The translations under genes and the position numbers were made by a program. The notes below the pieces were generated by a model. It was not told where the DNA came from. It worked only from the letters and a program-made list of their open reading frames with translations, and made no database searches. A DNA stretch of 64,000 nucleotides. Origin: Clostridia bacterium. Its GTDB lineage: Bacteria; Bacillota; Clostridia; Acetivibrionales; DSM-2933. Of this stretch, positions 36,134 to 45,349 are shown one piece after another. The stretch's first letter is position 1, and every line of letters starts with the position of its first letter. The DNA is taken from the NCBI GenBank assembly GCA_026418275.1, contig JAOABQ010000074.1, positions 114,310 through 178,309 on the forward strand, in the 5' to 3' direction.

Positions 36134-37082
36134 TATTGGCGTAGGGATCTTATTGTTTTTCTTCCTTAATTATTATTTGGATTTAAAAATATTTAGTAGT
36201 ATAAAAGCTTTTTTTCATTCTATTATCGAAAATGTTGGGGATTACAACACGAAAAAATATGTAGAGAGAGCAAAAAAAGCGAAGATCAAAAAGCAGAAAG
36301 TGAATCTTATTACAAAATACAACAGCGTCATTGAAAATCTGATCTATGATTTTAATCTTCCGTTAACATTGGAAGGGTTTAATTCTTTGATGGCTATTCT
36401 TTTTGCAATTATTGTAATTGTTACTGTTATATTTCTAAAGAGTGTGACCTTGTCCATGTTGGTAGGTATATCGGTTCTGGTAGGGTTTATCACATATTTT
36501 ACAATGCAGTCCAGGATTAGCAGATCTATAAAAATTGAGAATATCATGGATGCGGAAGATCTTCTTTGCCCCTTGGCAAGGGAGGGCGTACTTGTAGCCA
36601 TAAAGAAAGTATTGGAGTCGGAAGAATACATCAGCAAAAATATCAGGCCGTACTTTATCCAATTTGTTGACAACTGTGAAAATCATGGTTATTCCTTTAG
36701 ACGAGCCATGGAAATATTGAATAAGCAGCTTGGACCGAAGTTTGATAACTTTTCCAAAAAAGCGATTGTATTTGAGTATAATGAAAGAAAAGGGATGGCG
36801 GACATTTTTCTTGATATTATAGATGAAAATGCAGCCCTGCGGGAAATTAACGCGAAAAAGAACAGAATATTTAAAAAAATGAATTTTGACTTTATGATAA
36901 AAACTGCAATGATCGTAGCATTTGTTGCATATTCCATGACTTCTACCGATTTAAGGACGTTTATGCTGGAAAGCGGAATGGGGAGATTTGTGATTACACT
37001 TTCCATTATTGTGATCTGTTTGAGTTTTGCAAGATGCCAGGCTTTACAAAGTGATATTGGTAATTTCGGAGGGGACAAATAG
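36111..37082 (+). CDS. tadB: TadB-like inner-membrane platform protein (T2SSF domain)
   Basis: 323 residues, with helices near the N-terminus (about 4-22), two in the middle (about 84-130) and two near the C-terminus (about 260-310), plus a cytosolic T2SS-F helical domain (LLCPLAREGVLVAIKKVL ... FSKKAIVFEYNERKGMADIFLDII). Start ATG inside the end of tadA; SD GAGGAGGA 11 nt upstream. Stop overlaps the GTG of tadC. Confidence 0.8.
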   Translation: MKYSIPFSIGVGILLFFFLNYYLDLKIFSSIKAFFHSIIENVGDYNTKKYVERAKKAKIKKQKVNLITKYNSVIENLIYDFNLPLTLEGFNSLMAILFAIIVIVTVIFLKSVTLSMLVGISVLVGFITYFTMQSRISRSIKIENIMDAEDLLCPLAREGVLVAIKKVLESEEYISKNIRPYFIQFVDNCENHGYSFRRAMEILNKQLGPKFDNFSKKAIVFEYNERKGMADIFLDIIDENAALREINAKKNRIFKKMNFDFMIKTAMIVAFVAYSMTSTDLRTFMLESGMGRFVITLSIIVICLSFARCQALQSDIGNFGGDK

Positions 37083-37963
37083 TGGAATTCTTAAAACTTT
37101 TAGCTTTGGCTGCAGTAATTTATCTTTGCTATACGCTTGTATATTCGGTCATTAAGCCGATGAGTACAAAAAGGAAAAAACGTGCCAGGGATTTCCTGGC
37201 CAAGTCGAAAGACCAGCAGAGAACGGAAAAGTTCTTGTACTTTAAGGATGTTATAATAAAGAGACTTTCTAAAAAGCTTTTATTAAATGAAGGTACAAAG
37301 GAACAATATAATTATATTATTAAAAGGCTTGACTTAAAGACCACACCTGAAGAACTCCGCTTAAAGCAGATTGTCCTTTCTGTGGGAGCCTTAATATGTT
37401 CCTTGATCATCATGCAGATCGTTGATATTTTTGGATATGTCTCTTTAGTTTTTATTGTTTTCGGATGGATTTATCCCATCGATGAGCTGGAGAAGGAGAT
37501 CGAAAAAAGAAATAAAAATATAGCAATAGACTTCCCTTCCTTTTACAGTATGGTTTATTATCAATATTCCAGATCCATCAATATTTATTTGGCAGATGTT
37601 GTAAAGGACTATTTGCCCAATGCAAATCCTGATATGGCGATAGAACTTAGTGTATTATTAGATAATATTGAATATGGAGAGGAATATGCTCTAAAACAGT
37701 TTAAAAAGAGGGTTCCTTTGCGGCATATTATCAAATTTTGTGATATAATGGAAACCAGACTTAGAGGGTACGATAATACATCTCAAATGACCTACCTTAA
37801 AAACGAACTCTATGAGCAGCGCGTTATCGCTCTTGAGCAGGAACTTAAAAGAAGGCAGGACAAAAATGCCAGAACCCAGCTGGTTTTGCTGATAATACTG
37901 GGACTTTATATCGTAATCTATTATTACTTCCAGTTTATCGGTGCAATTAAACTATTTAACTAA
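37082..37963 (+). CDS. tadC: TadC-like inner-membrane platform protein
   Basis: 293 residues, GTG start overlapping the tadB stop by 1 nt, SD GGAGGGG. Membrane helices at about 5-20, 98-130 and 268-290 surround a helical domain (SFYSMVYYQYSRSINIYLADVVKDYL, LDNIEYGEEYALKQFKKRVP) as in T2SSF proteins. With TadB it forms the membrane platform of the pilus machine. Confidence 0.75.
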   Translation: MEFLKLLALAAVIYLCYTLVYSVIKPMSTKRKKRARDFLAKSKDQQRTEKFLYFKDVIIKRLSKKLLLNEGTKEQYNYIIKRLDLKTTPEELRLKQIVLSVGALICSLIIMQIVDIFGYVSLVFIVFGWIYPIDELEKEIEKRNKNIAIDFPSFYSMVYYQYSRSINIYLADVVKDYLPNANPDMAIELSVLLDNIEYGEEYALKQFKKRVPLRHIIKFCDIMETRLRGYDNTSQMTYLKNELYEQRVIALEQELKRRQDKNARTQLVLLIILGLYIVIYYYFQFIGAIKLFN

Positions 37964-38077
37964 AAGGACAGAATTACCGAATAATGGAGTTTTGTAAAAG
38001 GTGATGCAACGACCAGGAATATCCAATGATACTGAAAACTTTATTAGTTATTCATTAAAAATGAAGGGGGAAATAAA

Positions 38078-38320
38078 ATGAGTGCAATGAAATTTTTGCT
38101 AAACAAAACAGAACGCAGGTTAAGGATGTTTAATAACAACAGGGGAGACATTGGTATAAAACAGATTGCCATTACGGTAGCAGTCATTGTAATTATCGGT
38201 GTGGCTGTAAACATTATTACGGGGAGCATGCTGCAGACATGGATTGGAGATGTTTGGAAGATGTTGATGGACTTCATTAAAGAAAAAATTGGCGGTGGCG
38301 GAGGAACTGGTACCCCGTAA
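38078..38320 (+). CDS. Flp/Tad pilin-like small protein
   Basis: 80 residues, ATG with SD AAGGGGGAAATAAA. A basic N-terminal segment (MKFLLNKTERRLRMFNNNRG), a hydrophobic helix (about 31-50: IAITVAVIVIIGVAVNIITG), then a short amphipathic part and a GGGGG tail. Place and architecture match the major pilin of a Tad locus, but the canonical GxxxxEY cleavage motif is not present; the likely cleavage region is NNRGDIGIK. Called by context. Confidence 0.6.
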   Translation: MSAMKFLLNKTERRLRMFNNNRGDIGIKQIAITVAVIVIIGVAVNIITGSMLQTWIGDVWKMLMDFIKEKIGGGGGTGTP

Positions 38321-38489
38321 TAGCTTTACAGCAATTTTAAAGTGATAGTGACATAAAATTTGATGATAGAACGTACGACAGATCGATAACAAACTTGATC
38401 GCACATAGGATTAATGCGTGATGTTTACATTCGATGCCGAATGATGGATCATGATCGTATTCTATAATAATCAGGCGGTGTAAAAAGAT
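38321..38489 (+). other. Spacer between pilin-like gene and pseudopilin gene
   Basis: 169 bp, palindrome-poor and non-coding, containing GATCATGATC-type short repeats. May allow the pilin message to be more abundant than its neighbours; no terminator of usual form seen. Confidence 0.3.
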
Positions 38490-39137
38490 ATGGCCGGGTT
38501 TGCAAAAGCAATATTGGTATCTTTGTTGGTTACGGTGGCGTTTTTAATATTTTCCAACTTCATATTCTTTTTTCCATGGTATATGACGATGATGTATGAG
38601 ACGTTTCATTTGTCGTTGGCTTCTGCCCAAAACAATTATCTGCAAAAAAGTGAGATTGCGGCTATTAGAAGTAAGTTGGAAAAGCAGCCGGGATTTAAGG
38701 ATTATAAAGATGACCTTGTTATTTCATGCACCAGAATTGGAGACCATGAGCCGGAGTATTACAAGGACAAGCCGGACAGTGAAAAACCCTATAAACAAAG
38801 GGGAGAACAAATTGAAGTTTCTATAAAGGCTGTATATCCGTTCAAGTTAAAGATTGCTGGAACAGAAAAAAAAATCCCTTTAGAAATGAACTTCAGTCTA
38901 AAAACTACAGGGCTCAGATACTATAAGGATTTGGAACAGGGAATTTATGATGGAGATATTGATGACGGGGTTATCATTGACCCTTCAGTTCCAGGATCTG
39001 ATCCATATGCTACTGAAGTTCCTGTTCCAACAGTGACGCCGCCAGCAATAGATCCCGGATTAGTTGAAACTCCAACTCCTAGCTCCGAACCGAGTGCTAC
39101 TCCAACGGCGGGTATACCCATTCCGGCTGGTCCGTGA
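38490..39137 (+). CDS. TadE-like pseudopilin with Pro/Thr-rich tail
   Basis: 215 residues, ATG with SD AGGCGGTG. N-terminal membrane helix (about 5-33), followed by an extracytoplasmic domain and a long Pro/Thr/Ser-rich C-terminal stretch (about 165-215: TVTPPAIDPG, PTPSSEPSATPT) typical of wall-spanning surface proteins. Placement after the pilin gene suggests a minor pilin or tip/anchoring component. Confidence 0.55.
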   Translation: MAGFAKAILVSLLVTVAFLIFSNFIFFFPWYMTMMYETFHLSLASAQNNYLQKSEIAAIRSKLEKQPGFKDYKDDLVISCTRIGDHEPEYYKDKPDSEKPYKQRGEQIEVSIKAVYPFKLKIAGTEKKIPLEMNFSLKTTGLRYYKDLEQGIYDGDIDDGVIIDPSVPGSDPYATEVPVPTVTPPAIDPGLVETPTPSSEPSATPTAGIPIPAGP

Positions 39138-39202
39138 CAAGTAAACTCTTAAACCTAATAAACTAAGCTTCGGGGGTGAAATGCCTAACGATATAGACCT
39201 CG

Positions 39203-39294
39203 AAAATGATTTTGCATGGATAAATTGGATTTTCATGATATTACATCAAGAATATTAAAGCGCAATGTAAAATCTTTATCGCGTTCAATATAGG
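39203..39294. repeat. Dispersed repeat family C, copy 1
   Basis: AAAATGATTTTGCATGGATAAATTGG..TAAAGCGCAATG..TCTTTATCGCGTTCAATATAGG; the reverse complement of both flanks of the 48.4-48.7-kb region, where a 198-bp segment separates the halves. Non-coding. Confidence 0.65.
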
Positions 39295-39301
39295 TGGTCT
39301 T

Positions 39302-39775
39302 ATGAAAGAATATGCTTATGGTATACTTGCTGTTCTTCTATTATCCATACTCTTGGAGCCGTTTGTCGAGACTATGCTGATTTTTGTCGATAAGGCAAAA
39401 ATAGATACTGCCATGGATAGTTCTGCAAGGCTGGCTGTGACAAGAAGTGTAAAGGAAATAGACAGGGCTAATGTTAAAACGGTAATCCAACTGGATGCGC
39501 TAATGCAAAGATTCGGAGAGAGCTTCTCCAAGGCCTTAGACTTGAAGGAACCTACAAAAGTGGGGAAAAAGCTGAACTTTCAATCAAATAACGATAAATT
39601 TGGTGAGTTTACAATTGAATTTGTAAATGGCTTGGACAACAATGGAACCTATTGTGAGATCAAGGCATCAACTAAATATAAGTTTAAAACCAACTACCTC
39701 GCCAGATTTAGCAGAGAATTGATGCCATATACACTAACCAGGGAACATAAATACTACATAAATATTGAACACTAA
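39302..39775 (+). CDS. TadE/TadF-like pseudopilin
   Basis: 157 residues, ATG after ATAGGTGGTCTT. N-terminal helix (about 5-30) followed by a domain beginning FVDKAKIDTAMDSSARLAVTRSV, resembling the conserved stretch after the helix in TadE/TadF-type proteins. Last of the small pilin-like genes. Function inferred from context. Confidence 0.55.
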   Translation: MKEYAYGILAVLLLSILLEPFVETMLIFVDKAKIDTAMDSSARLAVTRSVKEIDRANVKTVIQLDALMQRFGESFSKALDLKEPTKVGKKLNFQSNNDKFGEFTIEFVNGLDNNGTYCEIKASTKYKFKTNYLARFSRELMPYTLTREHKYYINIEH

Positions 39776-39945
39776 TACAATTATTGCTAGAAATGTAGTA
39801 AATTTTAATATAATATATTAAGTAGTTAGTATTGCCTTGGTGGCCGAAAACGTTGCTGCAGTTTATGCAGAAATGCGTTTTCGGCTGCAAGTTTTTCACA
39901 TAAGTTTTATACAATCAATATTTTTAAAAGGAGTGGATTCGTACA

Positions 39946-41283
39946 ATGAAAAAGAAGCTGGTAAGAATTTTAGTTATCGGACTCATTATTACGCTAATAG
40001 GAGGCTCACTTGTATATGCGAAAACCTTGGAAGAAATTTTAGGGGGCAAGGAGCCAACTTTAGAATTAGTAACTGAGAAAAAAGCAGAAATTGTGGATTA
40101 TTCAAAAAAGACATTTAAAGATATTAAAGGAACGGAATGGTTTATGGATAGTGCTTCCAAGCTTATAGGAATGGGCGCTGTAAACGGGTATAAGGATGGC
40201 ACCTTCAAACCTGGAAACCCGATTACAACAGCTGAATTTACAAAACTGCTTTTGGCGACCTTTGGGTATAAGCAGGAGCTTGACAGTACGGTATGGTATA
40301 AAAATTACGTAGAAAAGGCTAAGGCACTAGGGGTTATAGAAGCAAACGATAACTATAGTTATACAAATGGTATGAAGAGAAAAGATATGGCTAAGATGAT
40401 ATGTAAAATGCTAGGTATCAAGCCGGGTAAGGCTGCTGCACAAATCTTTTCTGATACGTATGGGGTAGATACTTCGTATATAGATAAGGCTTTTTCGGAA
40501 TATCTCATTAGGGGTTACCTCTCAAAAGGAGTTAGAACCTTCAAGCCTTTACAGACTGCTACCAGAGCGGAAGTATGTGAAATGATTGTAAGAGCTTTAG
40601 AGTACAAGAAAAATCCAGAACAGTATAGAAAAGAGAAAAATGCTTTTTATCTTGAGCAAGAAAAGAAACAAAACCTTAAGGACGGCCTTTTGTTGGATAG
40701 TAGCAGCGAGTTGACAACAGAGGATATTGTGCGGTTAAACAAGTATATATACAATCAGCAATTGTCATTCAAACCACCGAAATCTGCTTTTTTGAATAAC
40801 AAAAAGACCATAGAGTTTTTTGGAATAGATAAAGTTAAATCATTTGTAGCAAAGGCAAAAGGATATGAAGAAACCGTTGCGAATCTTGACTACAGAACGT
40901 TAAACGATAGCTTCGTGCAAAATATGCTAAAATATGTTAACCCAAAAAGCACTTATACAGAAAAAGGGAAAGAGATATCAGCAGAAGAACATTATAGGAA
41001 TTTTATGGAGATTGTAAAAAGTGCAAAATATGTCCAACAAACAAAATTCTACTCCGACCCTGTTATGGTTTATATTACGGATGATGATAGTATTCGCGTA
41101 AGGGGAATGATTAAATATATAATAACCTCTTTAGCGGATAATAAGTATCTAGAAGATGGAGAGGAATTAAATAAATGGCTTGTGAGGGATATTGAAATTG
41201 AATTAAATAAAGTTGCAGGTAGTAATGAACCAACATATACCGATATTATTTTCCTTAGTAAGCCAAGGGCTATGGGGGGATAA
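39946..41283 (+). CDS. SLH-domain surface protein
   Basis: 445 residues. Signal peptide (about 1-25, ends VYAKT), then three SLH repeats: about 55-105 (FKDIKGTEWF ... GYKDGTFKPGNPITTAEF), 115-160 (WYKNYVEKAKALGVI ... KDMAKMICKMLG) and 165-220 (YLSKGVRTFKPLQTATRAEV). SLH repeats bind pyruvylated secondary wall polymer. The C-terminal half has no family I recognise. ATG with SD AAAGGAGTGG. Together with the next gene it sits directly after the pseudopilins and may anchor the pilus in the cell wall. Confidence 0.85.
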   Translation: MKKKLVRILVIGLIITLIGGSLVYAKTLEEILGGKEPTLELVTEKKAEIVDYSKKTFKDIKGTEWFMDSASKLIGMGAVNGYKDGTFKPGNPITTAEFTKLLLATFGYKQELDSTVWYKNYVEKAKALGVIEANDNYSYTNGMKRKDMAKMICKMLGIKPGKAAAQIFSDTYGVDTSYIDKAFSEYLIRGYLSKGVRTFKPLQTATRAEVCEMIVRALEYKKNPEQYRKEKNAFYLEQEKKQNLKDGLLLDSSSELTTEDIVRLNKYIYNQQLSFKPPKSAFLNNKKTIEFFGIDKVKSFVAKAKGYEETVANLDYRTLNDSFVQNMLKYVNPKSTYTEKGKEISAEEHYRNFMEIVKSAKYVQQTKFYSDPVMVYITDDDSIRVRGMIKYIITSLADNKYLEDGEELNKWLVRDIEIELNKVAGSNEPTYTDIIFLSKPRAMGG

Positions 41284-41289
41284 ATTGCA

Positions 41290-43959
41290 ATGAAAAAGAT
41301 AATTAGTTGTTTTGTTATTTTAATTATATATGTTACTGGAATGATAAGTGCTTACTCTGGGATAGTAGATGGTGGTAATAATGAGGTGAAAAATGATAAA
41401 GAAGGTGCTACCAGTAATGTATCAGTTAATGGTACTACCATAGAAGTTGAGGGGGTATCTGAAAAGAGAACTACTCCTGTAGGATATCAGACTAAAAATT
41501 ATACAGTCACAATAAAAACAGGTACAAGCGAAGACATTAAAGTAATTTTGGAGAAGAATGAGGTTAAATGTATTGATCTTGGTGGTGGTAAAGAGAGGCT
41601 GTCTGTCGATGCAAACCTTATAGTAAAAAAAGCTGGTGGAACAGCTTTATACTCTATGTTTACCAGTGCCAAAGGAGAAGTTACCGTTAGAATCGATAAA
41701 AACTATAATGTACTAAAATTTAAAGATTTAGATGGAGATGGGTACTACGAAACCCTGAATGAAGTAATAGAGTATCCATACGACAGCAGGTATCCCTATA
41801 GCAGTCTAGGGGTGGAAGAAAGGGTAAACGCTGTTTTGAATAGTATGCACAATAAGGGTGTTATTGAGGGGGAAGGTAGTGCAGACTGGAATCATTATTT
41901 AAATGAATTCAAAACAAATGGACTGCCAAAGATTTTATATGATTACAGTTGGAAAAATTTCGCTTCTTTGTCTTATGGGTATGCTATCGTTGTGCCCTTG
42001 GATTTGTCAGCGTTTAAGAAGAATATTTCTGTAACATGTGTAGGATATCCCAAAAAAGTTTACGAGGGCGATTCTGCAATTGTAACCATGCAAATTACAT
42101 ATACACCTGCGGCACCGGCAGAACCGATTACGGCGTACTGGGAAGTGACAGATATGCAGGGCAAATCACTAATTGATAAGAGTAAATATACCAATACGGA
42201 CTTTGACAAAAGTAAAACGATCATACAATCCCCTGGGTTTACTATCCCTAATGGAGGGGCAAAAATTAAGTTTACGCTAAACCCGGAGGGGAGTGGCGGT
42301 ATAGAAGAAGTTAACCCGCCCGGTTATTCGGATAATTCGGCTGAAGTCACTATTGGTACCATTCCATATGTTGAAAAAAGCAAAACATATACTCTTGATT
42401 TTGATGAACTAAGCATGAAAATTGATCATAGCATAATGTCCAACACTATCTCTACTTCTACACTGAGTCTTCCCCAAGGTACTGATACAACTCAATACTC
42501 ATGGTTTTCAGACCCTAAAACAAGTGGAGCTTTGAATGTTACTAAGAAAGAGGGTGGGGAATATTTGCACGGGTATGATGTTAAGAACAATGAAGAAATT
42601 ATTAACAGTGATGTTATGCAGGCTAGCAGAAGTCCTATTGTAGGATTTACTTTAAAACGGGAAGATTTCGGAGATGACCCGGGAAAGAGATGGCTTGCAA
42701 ATAAATCAAATCCCTATACTATTTATGCTAAGATAAATTATAAAGGAAGCATTGAAAGGCCATATTTTTGTAATAGTAGATTAATTACAGGTAAAAATGA
42801 AAAAGGTGAAACTACGTATAGTGACTGGCAATACGGGGGGCAAGGAAAGGCCACAGCGGATTTTTTACCGGCGGGAACCGATGTATTAACATTTGAGGCC
42901 AGGGTTTACAATGGCAAGGAAACCCTTACTGATAACCCGGATAGAAAATTTAGATTTGGTTTGAACAGTACAGCTGATAACAAGGACAGTGTTACACAAA
43001 CAATCCACTGGATTAGTGATGCACATGACATTGATGTGCAAAGGTGGATGCTTCTTGTTAATGAAAATCATCAACCAATAGGGGACCCCGTTGCGAAGGA
43101 TGGGCAGTATTCAAGGCGGTTTACACAGCAGAATATGGCGACCATAACATACCAGAATATTGAAACCATCCGGGGTGAATACACGAAGGACAGGGCCAAC
43201 TCAAGGCAGGGAATACAAAATACAGAGGCTTACCCCCATGCACTGTTTTCTACCGATAAACAATTAAGTAGATATGAATTTCCAATTAAATCCGGGTTTT
43301 ATTTAAATCCTGTTGGGAAGTACAAGGTAACTGTCAAATCGGTTATATACAAGAAAGATGATAAATACAGTGCAGGGCATAATACAATGGAGCATAAAGA
43401 AATTGTAGATAAAGTGAAGGAGTCCTTTAAATACCGGAGCAACTTAACATATACAAGAGATTTTAGGAGCAATAACTATCATTTGGATTATAACCAGTCC
43501 AATAGCCCTTTAAAATCTTTGGTTTCTATGGATCCTAATGAAATTCCGGGCGCTAATTTTAGTGGGAATGAAAAGCTGGAGGTTTCAACAGGGCCTAAGG
43601 ACAGTACACTGGACAAACGGTATAAGCAAATCCTGGAGGGGTGGCATGAGTCTCTTTCTACAAATACATATAATTATATAGAATATATAAAGAATCCAAA
43701 CTTAAATATCTATAAAATAACTGAGACCACCGAAATCATTTTTGATGTAAACCCAAAACATGTAAAGTGTTACATTGTACCCAACTTGCCTAATTCCAAA
43801 ACGCAAATTGATTACTATGTGAGGTCGTGGTTTGATCCGATTACACTCAATTTAAAGAAGGATGAGATAGGGCATAAACAGGCCATAACTACCAAAAAAG
43901 TGAACTTAAAGGACAATAGTGTTAATATAGTAGTTATGGGATCCTATTACGACCAGTAA
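41290..43959 (+). CDS. Large exported protein of unknown function
   Basis: 889 residues, 6 bp after the SLH gene. N-terminal signal sequence (about 1-22). Then beta-rich, Asn/Thr/Gly-rich sequence with segments like Ig-type repeats (about 245-365: VTCVGYPKKVYEGDSAIVTMQIT; VTIGTIPYVEKSKTYTLDF) and an EF-hand-like FKDLDGDGYYETLNEV at about 139-154. No sortase motif or SLH. Not recognised. Its position at the end of the Tad-SLH operon suggests a secreted partner such as a pilus adhesin. ATG 41290 has only a weak SD (GGGGGATAAATTGCA). Confidence 0.7.
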   Translation: MKKIISCFVILIIYVTGMISAYSGIVDGGNNEVKNDKEGATSNVSVNGTTIEVEGVSEKRTTPVGYQTKNYTVTIKTGTSEDIKVILEKNEVKCIDLGGGKERLSVDANLIVKKAGGTALYSMFTSAKGEVTVRIDKNYNVLKFKDLDGDGYYETLNEVIEYPYDSRYPYSSLGVEERVNAVLNSMHNKGVIEGEGSADWNHYLNEFKTNGLPKILYDYSWKNFASLSYGYAIVVPLDLSAFKKNISVTCVGYPKKVYEGDSAIVTMQITYTPAAPAEPITAYWEVTDMQGKSLIDKSKYTNTDFDKSKTIIQSPGFTIPNGGAKIKFTLNPEGSGGIEEVNPPGYSDNSAEVTIGTIPYVEKSKTYTLDFDELSMKIDHSIMSNTISTSTLSLPQGTDTTQYSWFSDPKTSGALNVTKKEGGEYLHGYDVKNNEEIINSDVMQASRSPIVGFTLKREDFGDDPGKRWLANKSNPYTIYAKINYKGSIERPYFCNSRLITGKNEKGETTYSDWQYGGQGKATADFLPAGTDVLTFEARVYNGKETLTDNPDRKFRFGLNSTADNKDSVTQTIHWISDAHDIDVQRWMLLVNENHQPIGDPVAKDGQYSRRFTQQNMATITYQNIETIRGEYTKDRANSRQGIQNTEAYPHALFSTDKQLSRYEFPIKSGFYLNPVGKYKVTVKSVIYKKDDKYSAGHNTMEHKEIVDKVKESFKYRSNLTYTRDFRSNNYHLDYNQSNSPLKSLVSMDPNEIPGANFSGNEKLEVSTGPKDSTLDKRYKQILEGWHESLSTNTYNYIEYIKNPNLNIYKITETTEIIFDVNPKHVKCYIVPNLPNSKTQIDYYVRSWFDPITLNLKKDEIGHKQAITTKKVNLKDNSVNIVVMGSYYDQ

Positions 43960-44069
43960 GGAAAACATGATGAAAACTTTGTTTCTTAGAAACAGCTAAT
44001 AAAGAGTTAACTCATTAATGAGACAAATGTTAGAAATTAGGAAATTCTGTTTTGTTTTAAAATTATACT

Positions 44070-44108
44070 GGGGCATCTTGTAAGTTTAAATTTCAAGATG
44101 CCCCTTTT
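44070..44108 (+). terminator. Intrinsic terminator of the Tad-SLH operon
   Basis: GGGGCATCTTG pairs with CAAGATGCCCC followed by TTTTCT. Confidence 0.85.
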
Positions 44109-44174
44109 CTCATTCTATACCAATATGTTACAATTAAAACCTATTATTTGCATTTTACATCGGAGGAATTACAT

Positions 44175-44810
44175 ATGTATAAGGAAATAAAAAAACAATT
44201 GATTCATGTCTCTAAAATGATGTATGAAAAAAACCTTGTAAATGCCTATGAAGGCAATATATCAATATTAGAAGACGGCAAAGTGTATATTACACCCAGT
44301 GGGATGTGCAAAGGGTTTCTTACGGAAGAGATGATTGTAGTTACCGATCTTGAAGGGAATGTGCTGGAAGGTACATGTAAACCTTCTTCGGAGCTCCGGC
44401 TTCATCTGAATTCCTATAAAAGTAGGCCGGAGCTCCGGTCTGTCACCCATGCCCATACCCCCTACGCAACCGCCTTTGCCCTTGCGAATAAGGCGATTGA
44501 GACAAAAGCCTACCCTGAAATGATTGTGCTTTTTGATAAAGTACCACTGGCTCAATATGGGACCCAGTCGACTGATGAAATTTTTGAAGGAGTAGAAAAG
44601 TATATCCACAGTTATGATATTATACTTCTGGCAAATCACGGAATCATAGCAGTAGGAAAAGATGCATACGATTCATTCTTCAAGCTAGAAGCGGTGGAGA
44701 GTATCGCAAAAGTGCTGATGCTTGCCGGACAGTTGGGTGGTGAAAGGGAACTTCCGGAGGATAAACTGGAAGAACTCTATAAAATGAGAGATGAGAAAAG
44801 AAAAGCATAA
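44175..44810 (+). CDS. Class II aldolase/adducin family protein (FucA-like)
   Basis: 211 residues from ATG 44175 (SD CGGAGGAATTACAT; a frame extension to 44148 overlaps the SD). Motifs: EGNIS, PSSELRLHL, zinc ligands in THAHTPYATAF and NHGIIAVG, all of the L-fuculose-1-phosphate aldolase/ribulose-phosphate epimerase class. Predicted reaction is retro-aldol cleavage of a sugar phosphate such as fuculose-1-P or a 5-deoxyribose salvage intermediate; the substrate is not evident. No sugar kinase or transporter nearby. Monocistronic. Confidence 0.85.
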   Translation: MYKEIKKQLIHVSKMMYEKNLVNAYEGNISILEDGKVYITPSGMCKGFLTEEMIVVTDLEGNVLEGTCKPSSELRLHLNSYKSRPELRSVTHAHTPYATAFALANKAIETKAYPEMIVLFDKVPLAQYGTQSTDEIFEGVEKYIHSYDIILLANHGIIAVGKDAYDSFFKLEAVESIAKVLMLAGQLGGERELPEDKLEELYKMRDEKRKA

Positions 44811-45349
44811 AAGCACTAAAATTATATATTGTGCCAAGCAGACATCCAAGATTGAGTGGAATTAAAAAAGCAAAATGGTATGAATTTTTCCAAACTGTAT
44901 ATAGAACAGAGGGGATTGGATAAATCTTCTATAAAGAAATTTGGATTTAATCCGATATAATACATGGTAAATGTACAGTCTCCATAAAATTTAGTATAAT
45001 TTGAAAATACTATTTTTTTAAGTTACAAGCTGGTGAAGTACCATATAAAAACAATTGAAATTATTGTTTCTAATCGTTATAATTAATACACATAGTGCTT
45101 AGAACTGATTCAACTCTTCCTTTTCTCAAGCTGTAAACGGTTGAATGTTTTTCCATGTTTTTAAAGGGTAAATATGAAAGGGAAATTGCGGTGTAATGTG
45201 TCCGTGCATGTAGTTTCCAGGTTGTGGTTTACACGCTGTATTGGAACTTTCATAAAATTAGGACAACTGGTTTTATGCAATTTTCTATGATTGATTATGC
45301 ATATGGCAAGATGAGCGCTACACATTGTTTTAGAAGAGGGGATGGTCAA
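44811..45349. other. Intergenic region upstream of lon
   Basis: 540 bp, AT-rich. Holds the promoter at 45055-45083 and no accepted ORF; the open frame extending lon upstream to 45224 lacks an SD. No CIRCE or CtsR operator was recognised. Confidence 0.35.
45055..45083 (+). promoter_or_regulatory. Probable lon promoter
   Basis: TTGAAA (45055-45060), 17-bp spacer, TATAAT (45078-45083), giving a leader of about 260 nt. Confidence 0.5.

Noticed and set aside
39837..40076. 79-codon frame overlapping the start of the SLH gene
   Set aside because: It runs into the SLH gene in another frame and has no SD; the SLH ATG at 39946 has a good one.
45224..45349. Longer N-terminus for Lon
   Set aside because: The extension has no SD, and the Lon family begins near MTDSKK; ATG 45350 has an SD.
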